From Chitinophaga pinensis (GTDB lineage: Bacteria > Bacteroidota > Bacteroidia > Chitinophagales > CAMDFR01), in contig CAMART010000006.1 in NCBI GenBank assembly GCA_945860705.1, positions 1 through 64,000 of the forward strand: a stretch of DNA of 64,000 bases, read 5' to 3'. The stretch's first letter is position 1. Every line of letters starts with the position of its first letter. The notes under the pieces are model-generated. The model was not told the DNA's origin. It saw nothing but the letters and a program-made list of their open reading frames with translations, and did no database searches. Positions 52,821 through 64,000 of this stretch are shown one piece after another. Both the position numbers and the translations under genes were made by a program.

Positions 52821-54683
52821 ATGAAAAAAATTTACACTTTTCTTTTACCTATAGTATTGATATTTTATTCAATATCCTCCTATTCTCAAGTATTTACAAA
52901 TACTACAAGGACGAGCATTCCAGATGCCTCTGTTGCTATCTATGTGCCTATCACTGTAAGTGGTCTCCCATCTTTAATCAATAGTACATTTGGACTTAAA
53001 AAAATATGTATTAATATGCGTCATACTTATATAGGGGATCTAAGAGTAGAACTACTCGCACCAACAGGTGGGGATTCAATGAAAATTTCAGATAGAAATG
53101 GTGGTGGCAATGATATTACTACAAATTTGTGTTTTCATGAAACTGCACCTAACTTTATTGTCAATTATCCAATTCTAGGAGCTACAGATTATTATGGTGT
53201 AGAGAGTATAAATGTAGTAAATACTGGTCGCAATCCTAATGGAACTTGGTATTTAGTGATACAGGATTTAGCTGGTGCTGATACGGGTTATGTAGATGCT
53301 ATATCACTTGAGTTTGGAGCTAGCCCACCACCAACTCATACTAGAATTATTACACCACCACCTCCTCCAGGAGCTTATATATGTTCTGAAACATATCCAT
53401 TTTTATGTGTGTGTCCCGATTTAAATGATACATGTATATTACTACCAGATATGACTACTTCTGCTAATGCTATTAGATCTGCATATTACGAAGAACCAGG
53501 TAAATTATTTTTTGCAATAGCTACTCCAAATATTGGTTATGGACCATTAGAAATCCATGCTATTGATACTGCATGTTATTGTGATACTTTAAAAGTTTTG
53601 TGCAATACACCTTGCCCATTAGGCATTACAAAGTTTAGAGAAGTATACCAAACTACCTATCAAAGAAATGATAGTATTATGGTGAAAAATAATATACCTA
53701 TGGGATTGATGACCTATGACTCTACTTCAAAAATTATTTTTGATAAATGGACTCATAATACACTACGTTTAAAAACAAATGATCCAAATCCTCTAAATTG
53801 GATAATATTAAGTGACTATAGCCACAATAGTAATTGTCTAGTTAATACGAATACATGTTCAAATAGAATAGGATATTGTGTAGATACTTTATTTGATACT
53901 ATTATTAATACTGATTTGCCCAATTATGGATTTGGTTCAGTGACGGGTTGTGGCATGAACCAAGGTATATATGTAGGCAATATGGAAAAGAAAGATGCTG
54001 GATATATTGGTCAGCAAGTAGATTTGCCGTATGAATGTAATGGAGAGTATTATATTGTATCCATTGTTGATCCTGAAAATAGAATAAAAGAAACTAACGA
54101 AAATAATAATTGGACTTTAGTAAAATTAAATTTAACTAATCAAGCAAGTACTTGTTGCCACGCAGATTTTTATGCAGATACTCTCGTAGGTATGGATTCA
54201 CTAACTGTTCAATTTAGCGATTCTACTATCCCAAATGCTCATCACTGGACTTGGGATTTTGGCGATGGAACCACAGATACCACTCAGTTTCCACTTCATG
54301 TATATAATACACCAGGAAACTATACTGTAAAACTTTATACTTCATCAAATAATGGATGCACAGATACTATGGTCAAAACAGATTTTATTACTATAAATAC
54401 TATATCAAGTATTTATTCTTTAGAATCTATTAGCCAAGTTTCTGTATACCCAAATCCATTTGTAGACCAACTAATAATTAATTATACAGTTCCTACTTCT
54501 ATAGAATCTACAATTCAAATAATAGATTTAATGGGTAAAGAAATTTATCATACATCAAAATATGTAGATAGTCAGAGACCTTTAGTTTTAAATAATACAG
54601 ATTTAAAATTAATTAGTGGTACTTATTTTATAAAAATAAGTTATGGGGAAAATTCAAAAACATTTAAAGTGGTAAAACTTTAA
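52821..54683 (+). CDS. Secreted P-domain / lysyl-oxidase-like / PKD protein with type IX sorting tail
   Basis: A 620-residue modular protein (ATG at 52821; an upstream GTG at 52815 is less likely). After a signal peptide (1-23, SYSQ) come four parts. First is a proprotein-convertase P domain (about 25-170; MRHTYIGDLRVELLAPTG, NPNGTWYLVIQDLAGAD). Second is a region like the lysyl oxidase fold (about 205-445; GYIGQQVDLP, YYIVSIVDPENRIKETNENN). Third is a PKD domain (about 455-530; WTWDFGDGTTDTTQFP). Last is a type A sorting domain (VYPNPFVDQLIINYT). The copper-binding WxWHxxHxH of true lysyl oxidases is absent; the equivalent stretch reads KWTHNTLRLK, so enzymatic activity is doubtful. Confidence 0.75.
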   Translation: MKKIYTFLLPIVLIFYSISSYSQVFTNTTRTSIPDASVAIYVPITVSGLPSLINSTFGLKKICINMRHTYIGDLRVELLAPTGGDSMKISDRNGGGNDITTNLCFHETAPNFIVNYPILGATDYYGVESINVVNTGRNPNGTWYLVIQDLAGADTGYVDAISLEFGASPPPTHTRIITPPPPPGAYICSETYPFLCVCPDLNDTCILLPDMTTSANAIRSAYYEEPGKLFFAIATPNIGYGPLEIHAIDTACYCDTLKVLCNTPCPLGITKFREVYQTTYQRNDSIMVKNNIPMGLMTYDSTSKIIFDKWTHNTLRLKTNDPNPLNWIILSDYSHNSNCLVNTNTCSNRIGYCVDTLFDTIINTDLPNYGFGSVTGCGMNQGIYVGNMEKKDAGYIGQQVDLPYECNGEYYIVSIVDPENRIKETNENNNWTLVKLNLTNQASTCCHADFYADTLVGMDSLTVQFSDSTIPNAHHWTWDFGDGTTDTTQFPLHVYNTPGNYTVKLYTSSNNGCTDTMVKTDFITINTISSIYSLESISQVSVYPNPFVDQLIINYTVPTSIESTIQIIDLMGKEIYHTSKYVDSQRPLVLNNTDLKLISGTYFIKISYGENSKTFKVVKL

Positions 54684-54709
54684 AACTTAAAATTCAAAAT
54701 AATAAGAAC

Positions 54710-56455
54710 ATGAAATATATAAATAGAATAATATTTGTTTTAATAATACTACTTAGTATTAATAATACATATGCTCAAACTTGGAATTGGGTTCGCAGTT
54801 TTGGAGGTGTAAAATCAGATAAAGGTATAGTAGTGCGAGTAGATAAAGAAGAGAATGTAATAGCTACTGGTTACTTTTCTAATAGTATGTATATGGGCAA
54901 TGGTATCACTCTTGTATCTACTGCTGGTTCATCAAAACAAGTATTTATAGCTAAATATGATAAGAATGGTGTTTGTCTTTGGGCAAAACAAGGTGGTAAT
55001 GGACTTGATGATAGAGTTTTAGGTATGGATTTAGATTCTGCTGGAAATATTTACATTACTGGTACTAGTTGGAATAGTATAACAATTGGTACAATCAATA
55101 TTACAAGTATACCAGGTTGTTGTGACAATGGTTTTGTAATAAAATTAGATAAAGACGGAAATTGGATTTGGGGAAATTCTGTATCAAGTAATTCAGGAGA
55201 TGACCAAGGATTAGATATAGTCACAGATGATATAGGAAATAGTTATATAACAGGATTTATGACTGGTAGTCAATTATATTTAGGTACGTCTGTATATGCT
55301 CTTGCTTCAAATTCAGGTTCCAATGTTTATAATTATTATGTTGCAAAAATAAATCCAAGTGGAGTATGGGAATGGGGCACTACATTTGGCAATCTACCAT
55401 ATGACCCAATAGCACGTAAATATGTAGAGAGAGATATTGCAATATGTCTTGATTCAAATAAAAATTTGTATATTACTGGAGGATATGATGGTACTAGAAA
55501 TTTTGGTTCTACAGTACTGACGTCTAGAGGAGGTCATGATGTATTCATGATGAAAGCAGATACGGGAGGAAATATTATTTGGGCAAAATCTGGAGGTAGC
55601 ACAAAGGATGATTGGTCAAATGGCATATCAGCAGATGAAATGGGACATGTATATATAACAGGAGAACATAGAGATTCACTTTTATTTGATAGTATGCTTA
55701 TCAGAAACTATGACAAGAGAGATGTGTTTGTAGCAAAGTTTAATACCTCTGATGGTACTGGAATATGGGGCAAGCGAGCAGGTAGTGACATAGGAAGCGA
55801 AAGAGGCAATGATGTATATGCCGATAAAAATTGTAATGTATATGTAGTAGGAGATGTAGGTGCTTATTCAAAATTTGGTCCATTATATACTGATAGTATT
55901 GGGTACTTAAATGTATTTGTATCACGTATTTCTCCTGATGGTGACTGGATGTGGGTAGCTACAGCCAATAGCTCTGATACATCTGATAGAGGCAACTCTA
56001 TTGTAAAAGGAGAAGATAACAAAATCTATATCACAGGTTTTTTTGAAAATGATATTACTATAGGAAATATTACTATTAATTCAAATGGTAAAGCAGATGC
56101 TTATATCGCAAAAATTCTTGATTTAGATACTATCAATTTTTGTAACGAATACTATGCAGATACTATTCCAGTTGATACGATAGTACCTATAGATACTACC
56201 GAAGATACAACTATTAATTATGTAAATAATATTAGACCAGATTTAAAAATTCAGGTTTTTCCAAATCCAACAAAAGATAAATTAATAATAAGTGTAGATA
56301 AAGATTGTAGCGCAACTATGTATGATGTAGCTGGTAGCCTAGTGATTGCAACTAAAGAAAAAGAAATAGATATGTCATCATTAAGAAACGGAATGTATAT
56401 ATTGCATATAAAGATTGATGATATTATTATCAACTATAAAATTATAAAGATTTAA
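54710..56455 (+). CDS. Secreted SBBP-repeat beta-propeller protein with type IX sorting tail
   Basis: A 581-residue protein with signal peptide 1-22 (NTYAQ). About eight SBBP-type repeats follow (ATGYFSNS, YITGTSWNSITIG, YITGFMTG, YITGGYDG, YITGEHRD, YVVGDVG, YITGFFEND), each pairing a GNxYITG strand with a WAKxGG-type strand. A Thr/Asp-rich linker precedes the sorting domain (QVFPNPTKDKLIISVDKD to NYKIIKI). Surface adhesion or scaffolding is likely. It lies 26 bases after the previous gene and ends at a terminator. Confidence 0.87.
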   Translation: MKYINRIIFVLIILLSINNTYAQTWNWVRSFGGVKSDKGIVVRVDKEENVIATGYFSNSMYMGNGITLVSTAGSSKQVFIAKYDKNGVCLWAKQGGNGLDDRVLGMDLDSAGNIYITGTSWNSITIGTINITSIPGCCDNGFVIKLDKDGNWIWGNSVSSNSGDDQGLDIVTDDIGNSYITGFMTGSQLYLGTSVYALASNSGSNVYNYYVAKINPSGVWEWGTTFGNLPYDPIARKYVERDIAICLDSNKNLYITGGYDGTRNFGSTVLTSRGGHDVFMMKADTGGNIIWAKSGGSTKDDWSNGISADEMGHVYITGEHRDSLLFDSMLIRNYDKRDVFVAKFNTSDGTGIWGKRAGSDIGSERGNDVYADKNCNVYVVGDVGAYSKFGPLYTDSIGYLNVFVSRISPDGDWMWVATANSSDTSDRGNSIVKGEDNKIYITGFFENDITIGNITINSNGKADAYIAKILDLDTINFCNEYYADTIPVDTIVPIDTTEDTTINYVNNIRPDLKIQVFPNPTKDKLIISVDKDCSATMYDVAGSLVIATKEKEIDMSSLRNGMYILHIKIDDIIINYKIIKI

Positions 56456-56484
56456 GTTTTGTAACTATTTAAATAAAAAATATA

Positions 56485-56518
56485 AAAGACTCGCTTTTTA
56501 CTAAGTGAGTCTTTTTTT
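56485..56518 (+). terminator. Terminator after the SBBP protein gene
   Basis: AAAGACTCGCTT (56485-56496) pairs with AAGTGAGTCTTT (56503-56514), one G-T pair, followed by a T run. The stem arms resemble the terminator at 52723. Confidence 0.85.
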
Positions 56519-56554
56519 TATTCTAAATTTAACTTTCTAAAATATAAAATTTAT

Positions 56555-57601
56555 ATGCTCGATTTTACAGATAGCTATATTGAAAAACTCAGTGTACACC
56601 AAGTAGGCAATAAAACAAATGGAGAAGATTTATATCTCTCAAAATCACTCTTAGATGTTTCTGATGATAAGCTCAGTGATTTACTATTTACCTATTTCTT
56701 AAAGCCATTTACAAGTGTAGAATTTTATTCGTTTACATTTTCCAACGAAGATTTCACACTCAATCCTATATATAATTATGCTCTTGCAATTTTTGAATCC
56801 ACTAAAAAGTTTCAAGAAAAAACAGCTGATATAGCCAAACATCTTTATGATATGTCTATACATCCTCAAATAAAATCGGGTGATTTGTTTGTAGCTTATT
56901 TCTCAAAAGTGTGTATAGATGATGAAGTGACCGATGCTATTGGTATATTCAAATCTGAGAATAGACAAGCATTTTTAAAACTCAACCATGCAGAAAATGA
57001 ATTTGCATTGCATTATGATGATGGTATTAATATTGAAAAACTTGATAAAGGCTGTTTGATATTTAATACAAATAAAGAACATGGCTATAAAATATCTATA
57101 GTTGATAAATCGAATAAATCTGGTGAGGCTCAATTTTGGAAAGAAAGTTTTTTAAATCTAAAACCTTGTAGTGATGACTATCACTATACCAAAGATTTTT
57201 TGAATATAGCTAAAAACTTTGTGACCAAACAACTTACTGAAGAATTTGAAGTGAGTAAGGCAGACCAAATAGATTTACTCAATAAATCGGTGGAGTATTT
57301 CAAAACGCATGAAACTTTTGAGAAAAAAGAATTTGAAGAAATAGTTTTTCAAGATAAAGGCATCATCAAGTCATTTAGAAATTTTGATGAACAATACAGA
57401 GAAACCAATGATGTAGAGATAGCAGATAGTTTTGATGTGTCTGCACCTGCACTCAAAAAACAAGCTAAGATTTTTAAAAGTGTATTGAAGCTCGATAAAA
57501 ATTTTCATATATACATACATGGCGATAGAGAAATGATAGAACAAGGCATAGATAAGGACGGCCGTAAGTTTTATAAAATTTATTATAAAGATGAACGATA
57601 A
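56555..57601 (+). CDS. Nucleoid-associated protein, NdpA/YejK family
   Basis: A 348-residue protein of the 37-kDa nucleoid-associated family. Segments such as VGNKTNGEDLYLSKS, HPQIKSGDLFVAYFS, AIGIFKSENRQAFLKL and the C-terminal FHIYIHGDREMIEQG match the family pattern. E. coli YejK binds the nucleoid and interacts with topoisomerase IV and gyrase. The role in Bacteroidota is not well characterised. The gene stands alone and converges on katG. Confidence 0.85.
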   Translation: MLDFTDSYIEKLSVHQVGNKTNGEDLYLSKSLLDVSDDKLSDLLFTYFLKPFTSVEFYSFTFSNEDFTLNPIYNYALAIFESTKKFQEKTADIAKHLYDMSIHPQIKSGDLFVAYFSKVCIDDEVTDAIGIFKSENRQAFLKLNHAENEFALHYDDGINIEKLDKGCLIFNTNKEHGYKISIVDKSNKSGEAQFWKESFLNLKPCSDDYHYTKDFLNIAKNFVTKQLTEEFEVSKADQIDLLNKSVEYFKTHETFEKKEFEEIVFQDKGIIKSFRNFDEQYRETNDVEIADSFDVSAPALKKQAKIFKSVLKLDKNFHIYIHGDREMIEQGIDKDGRKFYKIYYKDER

Positions 57602-57605
57602 AAAA

Positions 57606-57635
57606 ATCCCCAATAATATTGCTACTATTGGGGAA
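57606..57635 (-). terminator. Terminator between convergent genes, best oriented for katG
   Basis: CCCCAATA (57608-57615) pairs with TATTGGGG (57626-57633). On the minus strand it is followed by a run of T (plus-strand A run 57600-57606), so it mainly ends katG transcription. Confidence 0.8.
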
Positions 57636-57656
57636 TAATTATTGGTTATGTAATAA

Positions 57657-60148
<2,492 letters not shown>

Positions 60149-63100
60149 TTATCTAATCAAAGTCACATTTCCCGACTTGTAAGTTTTATCTTTAGATAAG
60201 CTACTTTTAGCAACTGCATACCAAACATAAGTTCCAGTCAGTTGTTCACGTTCTTTATACATTCCATTCCATCCTTTTCCTGCAGCATTTTTTGGATAGT
60301 TAAATACTTCTTCTCCCCATCTATTTACAATTACAAAACTTTCTAACTCTAGATATGGAGAAAGTACTAGTCTAAAAATATCATTCACCCCATCGCCATT
60401 TGGACTAAATGCAGTAGGCGCAATGATATCATCCAATGGAATCACCTCAATAAATATACTATCTGTAGCAATACAACCATTAGTATTGATAGTAGTCACA
60501 TAATACCATTGACTAGTAGTTGGGCTTCCAGAAGTAGGATTGCTTGTAGTGCTTGTTAAGGTAGATGCAGGACTCCATCCTATAATCACATCTGTAGTAT
60601 TGAGCATATTTGCAAAAAGACTTAGACTAGTACTTCTTCTTATAATGCTATCAGGGGAAGGTACAATATCTACCAATGCTGGAGAAATAGATACTATTTG
60701 TTGTAAACTATCTATACATCCATTAGCACCTGTAACTACTACGGTATATGCTGATGTATTCAAAGTAGAAACTGTAGTAGGATTGTCCGAACTAAATTGT
60801 CCATTATTCAAATTCCATAAATAACTCACTCCACCACTTGCAAATAGATTTGCATTTTGACCTGCACAAATAGTAGTATCATTTACATTTATAATTGGCA
60901 ATGGATTTACAATTACTGTTACCGAATCAATATTTGAACAACTGCTAGCATCAGTTATAGTTACCACATATGTAGTAGTAATGAGTGGAGTTACATTATT
61001 TATATTTGTTATAGTACCATTACTCCATATAAAAGTTCCAGTACCAGAAGCATTAAGTGTTGCAGATTGATTTTTACAAAGTGTAGTATCATTTCCAGCA
61101 TTGATAGATGGAAGCGGATTGATGATAAAATTAGTTGTAAGTGTGCTATCGCAACCATAAATATTTATTAGTGTGTCATAGTAAGTACCACTAGTAGTTT
61201 GATTAGCTCCACCACAGAAAAATGACTGTCCAATACATCTATTAATAGTTTGAGTATATGAATTTGGATTATTTACTGTTAGGTTAGTTCTAAGCACCGA
61301 ATCACATCCACTAGCATTAGTCAGCGAATCATAATAAGTACCTGTAGCAGTTTGATTAGCACCACCACAGAAATAACTTGTGCCTAGACAAATATTTATA
61401 TTTCTGATCCCTTGTAAAATAGGATTTACTGTTAAGTTGGTTCTAAGCACCGAATCACATCCACTTGCATTATTCAGCGAATCGTAATAAGTACCAGTAG
61501 CAGTTTGATTTGCACCACCACAGAAATAACTTGTGCCTAGACATATATTTATATTTCTGATTCCTTGTAAAATAGGATTTACAGTTAAGTTGGTTCTAAG
61601 CACCGAATCACATCCACTTGCATTAGTCAGCGAATCGTAATAAGTACCTGTAGAAGTTTGATTAGCACCACCACAGAAATAACTTGTGCCCAGACAAATA
61701 TTTATATTTCTGATTCCTTGCAAAATAGGATTTACTGTTAAGTTGGTTCTTAAAACACTATCACAACCTATAGAGCTAGTTAATGTATCATAATAGCTAC
61801 CTGAGGTTGATTGATTGGCACCACCACATAAAAACGAAGTGCCTAAACAAATGCTTATGTTTCTAGTTGCTGTTAGGAGTGATACTATATTTAAATTTGT
61901 AGAAAGTACACTATCACATCTTCTTATATTTACTAGTGTATCATAATATAATCCACTTGTTCTTCTCCATGCTCCTTGTACAAAAAATGAGTCATTAAAA
62001 CATCTACTAATATTTCTACTAAATGTACTGATACCATATATTGTTAAGTTGCTTCTTACTATACTATCGCATCCTAGATAATTTATGAGTGTATCATATC
62101 TAGTACCTGGTGTCAGATAAATACTTGTACCTACTCTCAATGATTCACCGATACAAAAAGATGTGTCAATGATTTTGTTGCTAATTGGATTTATTATCAA
62201 TGTAGTAATAACAATTGAATCACAAGTCCCAGTTCTTCTTAAAGTATCAAAGTATATATTAGGTATAGTATATGTGTTTCCATTTATCGTATAGCTTTCA
62301 CCTGTACATCTTGTGATAGTTTGATTAAATCTTGCTAGGGTATCTACAATTAAATTTGTAATGACAATACTATCACACAAAGGAGAACTACGAATAAAAG
62401 TATCCCTATAGGTACCAGTCACTGAATAGGTTCGAGTACCAACTGTAATAATCGTACCAGCACATCCTCTTCTATTTTGAGTCACGGTAGTATTTGGGTC
62501 TACTAATAAAATAGTAGTAACAACAGAGTCGCACCCAGCGCCCGGTACAGAAACTGTATCTCTATATGTTCCAGCAGAAGTGTACGAATGACCATTATAG
62601 TTATAAGCTCTACCAGCACATATTCTTACAACTTGTGTTCTAGTAGGAATAACAGCACTATAGTTAATATTTATTGTCAAAAAACTATCGCATCCATTAT
62701 AGGCTACTAAGGTATCTCTATAGGTGCCAGCAAGAGTATATATCCTTGCACCTACCCTCACTGTATCTCCCAAGCATATTCCGTATGTTAATGTTCTACT
62801 TCCACTTGGCAAAAGTGTAATAGTAGTAATCACAGTACTATCACATGCTCCTCCTCTAGAAAGAGTTGTAGTGAATACGCCACCTGTAGTATATGTAGTG
62901 CTACCTACAACTATTGATCTTCCATTACAAAGATTAAAACTTTGTCTGAAAATAGGCACAGTATCTAATACTAATATACTAGTGAGTATACTATCACATC
63001 CAAATGAATTTCTAAGTGTATCTCTATAGGTTCCTGGAGTAGTATATACTCGAGTTCCTACTACTACATATCCTCCAGGACATATTCGTACTGTTCTTGT

Positions 63101-64000
63101 ATGCAATGTAATAGGTCTATTAGTAAGATTAGTGATGACTATACTATCGCAAAGACCACCACTTCTAGTAAAGGTATCTCTATATACTCCTGGTATAGTA
63201 TAAGTTCGTGAACCAACAATAGTAGGCACACCGGGGCAAGTATTTATATTTTGAGTACGAATAAAATTAGGTCCGATTGTTAAATTGGTTATTACTACAC
63301 TATCACATCCATATGCTGTAAGTATAGTATCTCTATATGTGCCAGCAGAAGTGTATCTGCGACTACCTACTCGTAGTGTATCGCCTATACAGATAGTAGT
63401 ATTTTGAATTACAGAATCTGGAGAAATAGAAATAAAATGAGTTGTTCGTATACCACCACAAACTAAATTTTTAACTACAGTAAGCAAATATGTTCTGCCT
63501 GGAATCATTCCTCTAAGAGTATCGCTAAGATTTGGAGTGTCATAGTTAGCTCTTACTACTACGTTTGTAAGTGTATCTTGCCATACATATGAGTATGTTG
63601 CAGCGCTATCGGGTACCAGTATCCGCACACTAGCACTTTTATTACAATATCTTTCTACACTATCTGCTAGAGTAGTAGATACACATACAAATGATGGATC
63701 GATAGTAGCTACAAATCCATTTCCACTTACATAAAGAAAATTATTATTTTGATTATATCTTATATCATATACACCTCTTCCTGAGTACCCAGGTATTGTT
63801 ATATCTCCACTAGGCGTAAAAGTAGTACCTGTAAATGTATAAACTTTTATGTTCCCATTATTCCCTCCTACGTATACATGATTGCAATCATCTACAGTTA
63901 TACCACCTTGGGTTTTTGCAATATGTCCAGTTATTGTTATTGGTGTACCAATTCCTAATCCGGTTGATTTATTATATGCTTTTAGATTGAGTCCATCATA
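60149..64000 (-). CDS. Very large surface protein with Cys-repeat array and gliding-motility C-terminal domain, N-terminus missing
   Basis: The frame is open from the right edge (64000) to the stop at 60149, 1283 codons; the internal GTG at 63628 is not the start. Order: a beta-propeller-like part (GGITVDDCNHVYVGGNNGN, QNNNFLYVSGNGFVATIDP), then 15 repeats of about 48-53 residues with the pattern CxGxxxxxG...YxxxGxYxDTL...GCDSxxxTNL. Ig-like/PKD-type segments follow (NAGNDTTLCKNQSATLNASG), then a gliding-motility-associated C-terminal domain (PTAFSPNGDGVNDIFRL, VNRWGEEVF) that directs type IX secretion (type B). Three repeats are nearly identical in DNA. Likely an adhesin or surface filament. 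Confidence 0.88.
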   Translation of the reverse strand, partial: YDGLNLKAYNKSTGLGIGTPITITGHIAKTQGGITVDDCNHVYVGGNNGNIKVYTFTGTTFTPSGDITIPGYSGRGVYDIRYNQNNNFLYVSGNGFVATIDPSFVCVSTTLADSVERYCNKSASVRILVPDSAATYSYVWQDTLTNVVVRANYDTPNLSDTLRGMIPGRTYLLTVVKNLVCGGIRTTHFISISPDSVIQNTTICIGDTLRVGSRRYTSAGTYRDTILTAYGCDSVVITNLTIGPNFIRTQNINTCPGVPTIVGSRTYTIPGVYRDTFTRSGGLCDSIVITNLTNRPITLHTRTVRICPGGYVVVGTRVYTTPGTYRDTLRNSFGCDSILTSILVLDTVPIFRQSFNLCNGRSIVVGSTTYTTGGVFTTTLSRGGACDSTVITTITLLPSGSRTLTYGICLGDTVRVGARIYTLAGTYRDTLVAYNGCDSFLTININYSAVIPTRTQVVRICAGRAYNYNGHSYTSAGTYRDTVSVPGAGCDSVVTTILLVDPNTTVTQNRRGCAGTIITVGTRTYSVTGTYRDTFIRSSPLCDSIVITNLIVDTLARFNQTITRCTGESYTINGNTYTIPNIYFDTLRRTGTCDSIVITTLIINPISNKIIDTSFCIGESLRVGTSIYLTPGTRYDTLINYLGCDSIVRSNLTIYGISTFSRNISRCFNDSFFVQGAWRRTSGLYYDTLVNIRRCDSVLSTNLNIVSLLTATRNISICLGTSFLCGGANQSTSGSYYDTLTSSIGCDSVLRTNLTVNPILQGIRNINICLGTSYFCGGANQTSTGTYYDSLTNASGCDSVLRTNLTVNPILQGIRNINICLGTSYFCGGANQTATGTYYDSLNNASGCDSVLRTNLTVNPILQGIRNINICLGTSYFCGGANQTATGTYYDSLTNASGCDSVLRTNLTVNNPNSYTQTINRCIGQSFFCGGANQTTSGTYYDTLINIYGCDSTLTTNFIINPLPSINAGNDTTLCKNQSATLNASGTGTFIWSNGTITNINNVTPLITTTYVVTITDASSCSNIDSVTVIVNPLPIINVNDTTICAGQNANLFASGGVSYLWNLNNGQFSSDNPTTVSTLNTSAYTVVVTGANGCIDSLQQIVSISPALVDIVPSPDSIIRRSTSLSLFANMLNTTDVIIGWSPASTLTSTTSNPTSGSPTTSQWYYVTTINTNGCIATDSIFIEVIPLDDIIAPTAFSPNGDGVNDIFRLVLSPYLELESFVIVNRWGEEVFNYPKNAAGKGWNGMYKEREQLTGTYVWYAVAKSSLSKDKTYKSGNVTLIR
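61291..61749 (-). repeat. Three near-identical 153-bp tandem repeats inside the adhesin gene
   Basis: The string TAAGCACCGAATCACATCCA recurs at 61291, 61444 and 61597, exactly 153 bases (51 codons) apart. The intervening DNA differs at only a few positions, while flanking repeats (for example from 61750) are diverged. This points to recent duplication or gene conversion within the repeat array. Confidence 0.88.

Overview
The window comes from an AT-rich Bacteroidota chromosome, most like the Chitinophagales, Saprospirales or Sphingobacteriales. Four things support this: Bacteroidota-type promoters (a TAnnTTTG -7 box, sometimes with TTG about 19 bases upstream), several secreted proteins ending in type IX secretion sorting domains, a SusC-like TonB receptor, and lipoproteins with Bacteroidota-style lipoboxes. 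I see no rRNA, tRNA, CRISPR array, phage or insertion sequence. All functions are read from the sequence alone.

Layout. 1-2.2 kb (minus): a pappalysin-type (M43) metalloprotease running off the left edge, behind rarA. 2.4-3.5 kb: pyrD, divergent from rarA. 3.6-15 kb (minus): an envelope block with pbpC, a RelE/ParE-type toxin-antitoxin pair, a TonB-dependent receptor and a giant alpha-2-macroglobulin lipoprotein. 15-16.3 kb: a gene broken by two frameshifts, both in A8 runs, and a tiny membrane protein. 16.4-29 kb (plus): lpxD, a long purF, korA-korB, an OmpA-family protein, a dus gene, a zinc peptidase, a penicillin acylase-like enzyme and a YceI lipoprotein. 29-31.2 kb (minus): a PH-like membrane protein and hutU. 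31.4-39.3 kb (plus): a giant TPR/YwqK-repeat protein, two DUF3857/transglutaminase-like proteins (one with catalytic residues, one without) and a TrmH-type methyltransferase. 39.4-42.9 kb: a LuxR-type response regulator, a convergent TPR histidine kinase, and a lipoprotein gene split by one in-frame TAG. 42.9-48.2 kb: a TetR regulator divergent from an ABC-HlyD-TolC export operon, with two matching palindromes between them.

The most interesting part is 48.2-52.7 kb: an ECF sigma factor, a small membrane protein in the anti-sigma position, a Spy/CnrX-like periplasmic sensor, an MbnP-like protein, an MbnH-like di-heme peroxidase and a secreted YHYH protein. Two non-coding sites of the same form, (C/T)GAAGG-N16-CGTCA, lie directly in front of the anti-sigma gene and the YHYH gene. 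They look like the sigma factor's own promoters, which would make this a self-contained metal-responsive (probably copper) regulon. It is followed by a secreted P-domain/lysyl-oxidase-like/PKD protein and an SBBP beta-propeller protein, both with type IX sorting tails. The window ends with a nucleoid-associated protein, katG (minus) and the 3' part of a very large repeat protein with a gliding-motility-type C-terminal domain (minus, running off the right edge).

Degenerate period-7 repeat arrays occupy several intergenic regions between 2 and 18 kb. Some abut stop codons and some supply the TTG of neighbouring promoters.
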